Below, piece after piece: positions 63,370 through 64,000 of a stretch of DNA of 64,000 bases (positions are counted from its first letter, which is position 1; the number at the start of each line of letters is the position of its first letter). The position numbers and the translations under genes were made by a program. Under the pieces are notes generated by a model that ran no database searches, had not been told where the DNA came from, and saw only the letters and a list, made by a program, of their open reading frames with translations. This stretch comes from Thauera sp. JM12B12. GTDB lineage: Bacteria > Pseudomonadota > Gammaproteobacteria > Burkholderiales > Rhodocyclaceae. The stretch covers positions 3,720,001-3,784,000 of the forward strand of contig NZ_CP154859.1 in assembly GCF_039614725.1 (NCBI RefSeq), given 5' to 3'.

Positions 63370-64000
63370 TGCCAAGGCGCGCCCTCCAGCCCGATCCGAT
63401 GACCATGCCCCACGCCCGCTCCGCCAACAGCCGCTCCGCCGCGGCCTCGCCCCTTGCCGCCGGCCTGGCCGGCCTGCTCGCCACGCTCTCGCTCGTCCTG
63501 CCCTCGGCCGCCCGCGCCGAGGTCGCGATCACCGACGACACCGGCCAACGCGTGGTGCTCGCCCAACCCGCGCGCCGCATCGTCAGCCTCGCCCCCCACG
63601 TCACCGAACTCCTGTTCGCGGCCGGCGCCGGCGATCGCGTCGTCGGCGTCGTCGCCTACAGCGACTATCCCGAGGCCGCCCGCGCCCTGCCCCAGGTCGG
63701 CGGCTATACCCAGGTCGACCTCGAGGCCATCGTCGCCCTTCGCCCCGACCTCGTGGTGGGCTGGCGCAGCGGCAACCGCGACGCCCACCTCGGCCGCCTC
63801 CAGGCGCTCGGCATCCCCGTGTTCCTCAACGAGCCGCGCAGTCTCGAGGACGTGGCGAGAAGCCTCGAGCAGTTCGGCCGTCTCGCCGGCAGCGAGGCCG
63901 TCGCCGAGGGCGCCGCCAGCGCCTTCCGCGCGCGCCACGCCGCGCTCGCCGCCCGCTATGGCGGACAGCCGGCGGTGCGCACCTTCTACCAGATCTGGGA
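63369..64000 (+). CDS. btuF: Cobalamin-binding periplasmic protein BtuF-like (partial)
   Basis: The reading frame starts at the cobC stop (63369) and runs off the right edge; about 210 residues are visible. A signal peptide (SLVLPSAARA about residue 41-50) is followed by ITDDTGQRVVLAQPARRIVSLAPHVTELLFAAGAG, the class III substrate-binding-protein opening, then VGVVAYSDYPEAARALPQVGGY, VDLEAIVALRPDLVVGW and the ABC-binding segments. Such proteins deliver cobalamin or haem-like ligands to BtuC/BtuD; the B12 locus suggests cobalamin. Start ATGs at 63369, 63399 or 63405 are all in frame, and the later ones give a more usual signal length. Confidence 0.88.
   Translation, partial: MPRRALQPDPMTMPHARSANSRSAAASPLAAGLAGLLATLSLVLPSAARAEVAITDDTGQRVVLAQPARRIVSLAPHVTELLFAAGAGDRVVGVVAYSDYPEAARALPQVGGYTQVDLEAIVALRPDLVVGWRSGNRDAHLGRLQALGIPVFLNEPRSLEDVARSLEQFGRLAGSEAVAEGAASAFRARHAALAARYGGQPAVRTFYQIW

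Overview
The window is a contiguous, very GC-rich, gene-dense piece of a Gram-negative chromosome. Gene content and order point to a betaproteobacterium of the Rhodocyclales, most like Thauera or Azoarcus: rubredoxin-pilG-pilH-pilI-pilJ-chpA, pilT-pilU, yqgE-ruvX-pyrR-pyrB-pyrC-like, a periplasmic formate dehydrogenase cluster with DUF3305/DUF3306 genes, and cobQ/cobD/cobC. This is inference from gene content; no rRNA or tRNA gene is present to confirm it. No prophage, insertion sequence, CRISPR array or tRNA was seen. Non-coding DNA is scarce, and the only gene-free stretch over 300 bp (2393-2874) carries two structured repeats.

Layout. 1-2392: 3' end of aroE, mtgA (peptidoglycan glycosyltransferase) and mgtE (Mg2+ transporter). 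2393-2874: an inverted pair of REP-like elements. 2875-5771 (minus): thiD-like, thiE and hemL. 5832-15445 (plus): rubredoxin, then the Pil-Chp chemosensory operon for type IV pilus twitching (pilG, pilH, pilI, pilJ and a 1960-residue ChpA). 15446-15641: a REPIN-type hairpin. 15642-18407 (minus): PatB/MalY-type lyase and DNA photolyase. 18500-22362 (plus): yqgE, ruvX, pyrR, pyrB and a dihydroorotase-like gene without its HxH metal ligands. 22453-24613 (minus): yggT, proC, yggS. 24706-26902 (plus): pilT, pilU. 26928-28091 (minus): a THUMP rRNA methyltransferase. 28313-32838 (plus): a LysM/FecR envelope protein coupled to a CHASE2-PAS-GGDEF-EAL protein.

32974-42110 (minus) is a formate dehydrogenase cluster: DUF3305, DUF3306, polyferredoxin, TorD-like chaperone, small Tat protein, catalytic FdhA with Cys at the Sec position, FeS subunit, small lipoprotein and cytochrome b subunit, ending in an intrinsic terminator. 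Divergent from it (42287-44789, plus) are fdhD, mobA and a HTH/substrate-binding-domain regulator, so maturation factors for the molybdenum/tungsten enzyme sit beside the enzyme. 44805-51748 (minus): NDH-2, mobB, a Cache-type sensor kinase, its sigma-54 response regulator, hemJ and an NAD-dependent epimerase-like gene. 51770-58273 (plus): a 2Fe-2S/FAD reductase and three signalling genes (degenerate EAL-HDOD protein, HDOD-histidine kinase, response regulator with GGDEF-EAL). 58363-61170 (minus): a small cytochrome c, queF and cobQ. 61344-64000 (plus): cobD, cobC and the start of a cobalamin-binding protein.

The main themes are surface motility and c-di-GMP signalling (Pil-Chp, pilT/U, two intact GGDEF-EAL proteins, HDOD proteins), formate respiration with its cofactor supply, and tetrapyrrole/cobalamin metabolism (hemL, hemJ, cob genes). 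The most novel-looking items are the HDOD-kinase/c-di-GMP module at 52796-58273, the structured repeat pair at 2511-2776, the ThiD-like and PyrC-like proteins with lost catalytic residues, and palindromes lying just downstream of the -10 boxes of ndh and the photolyase gene.
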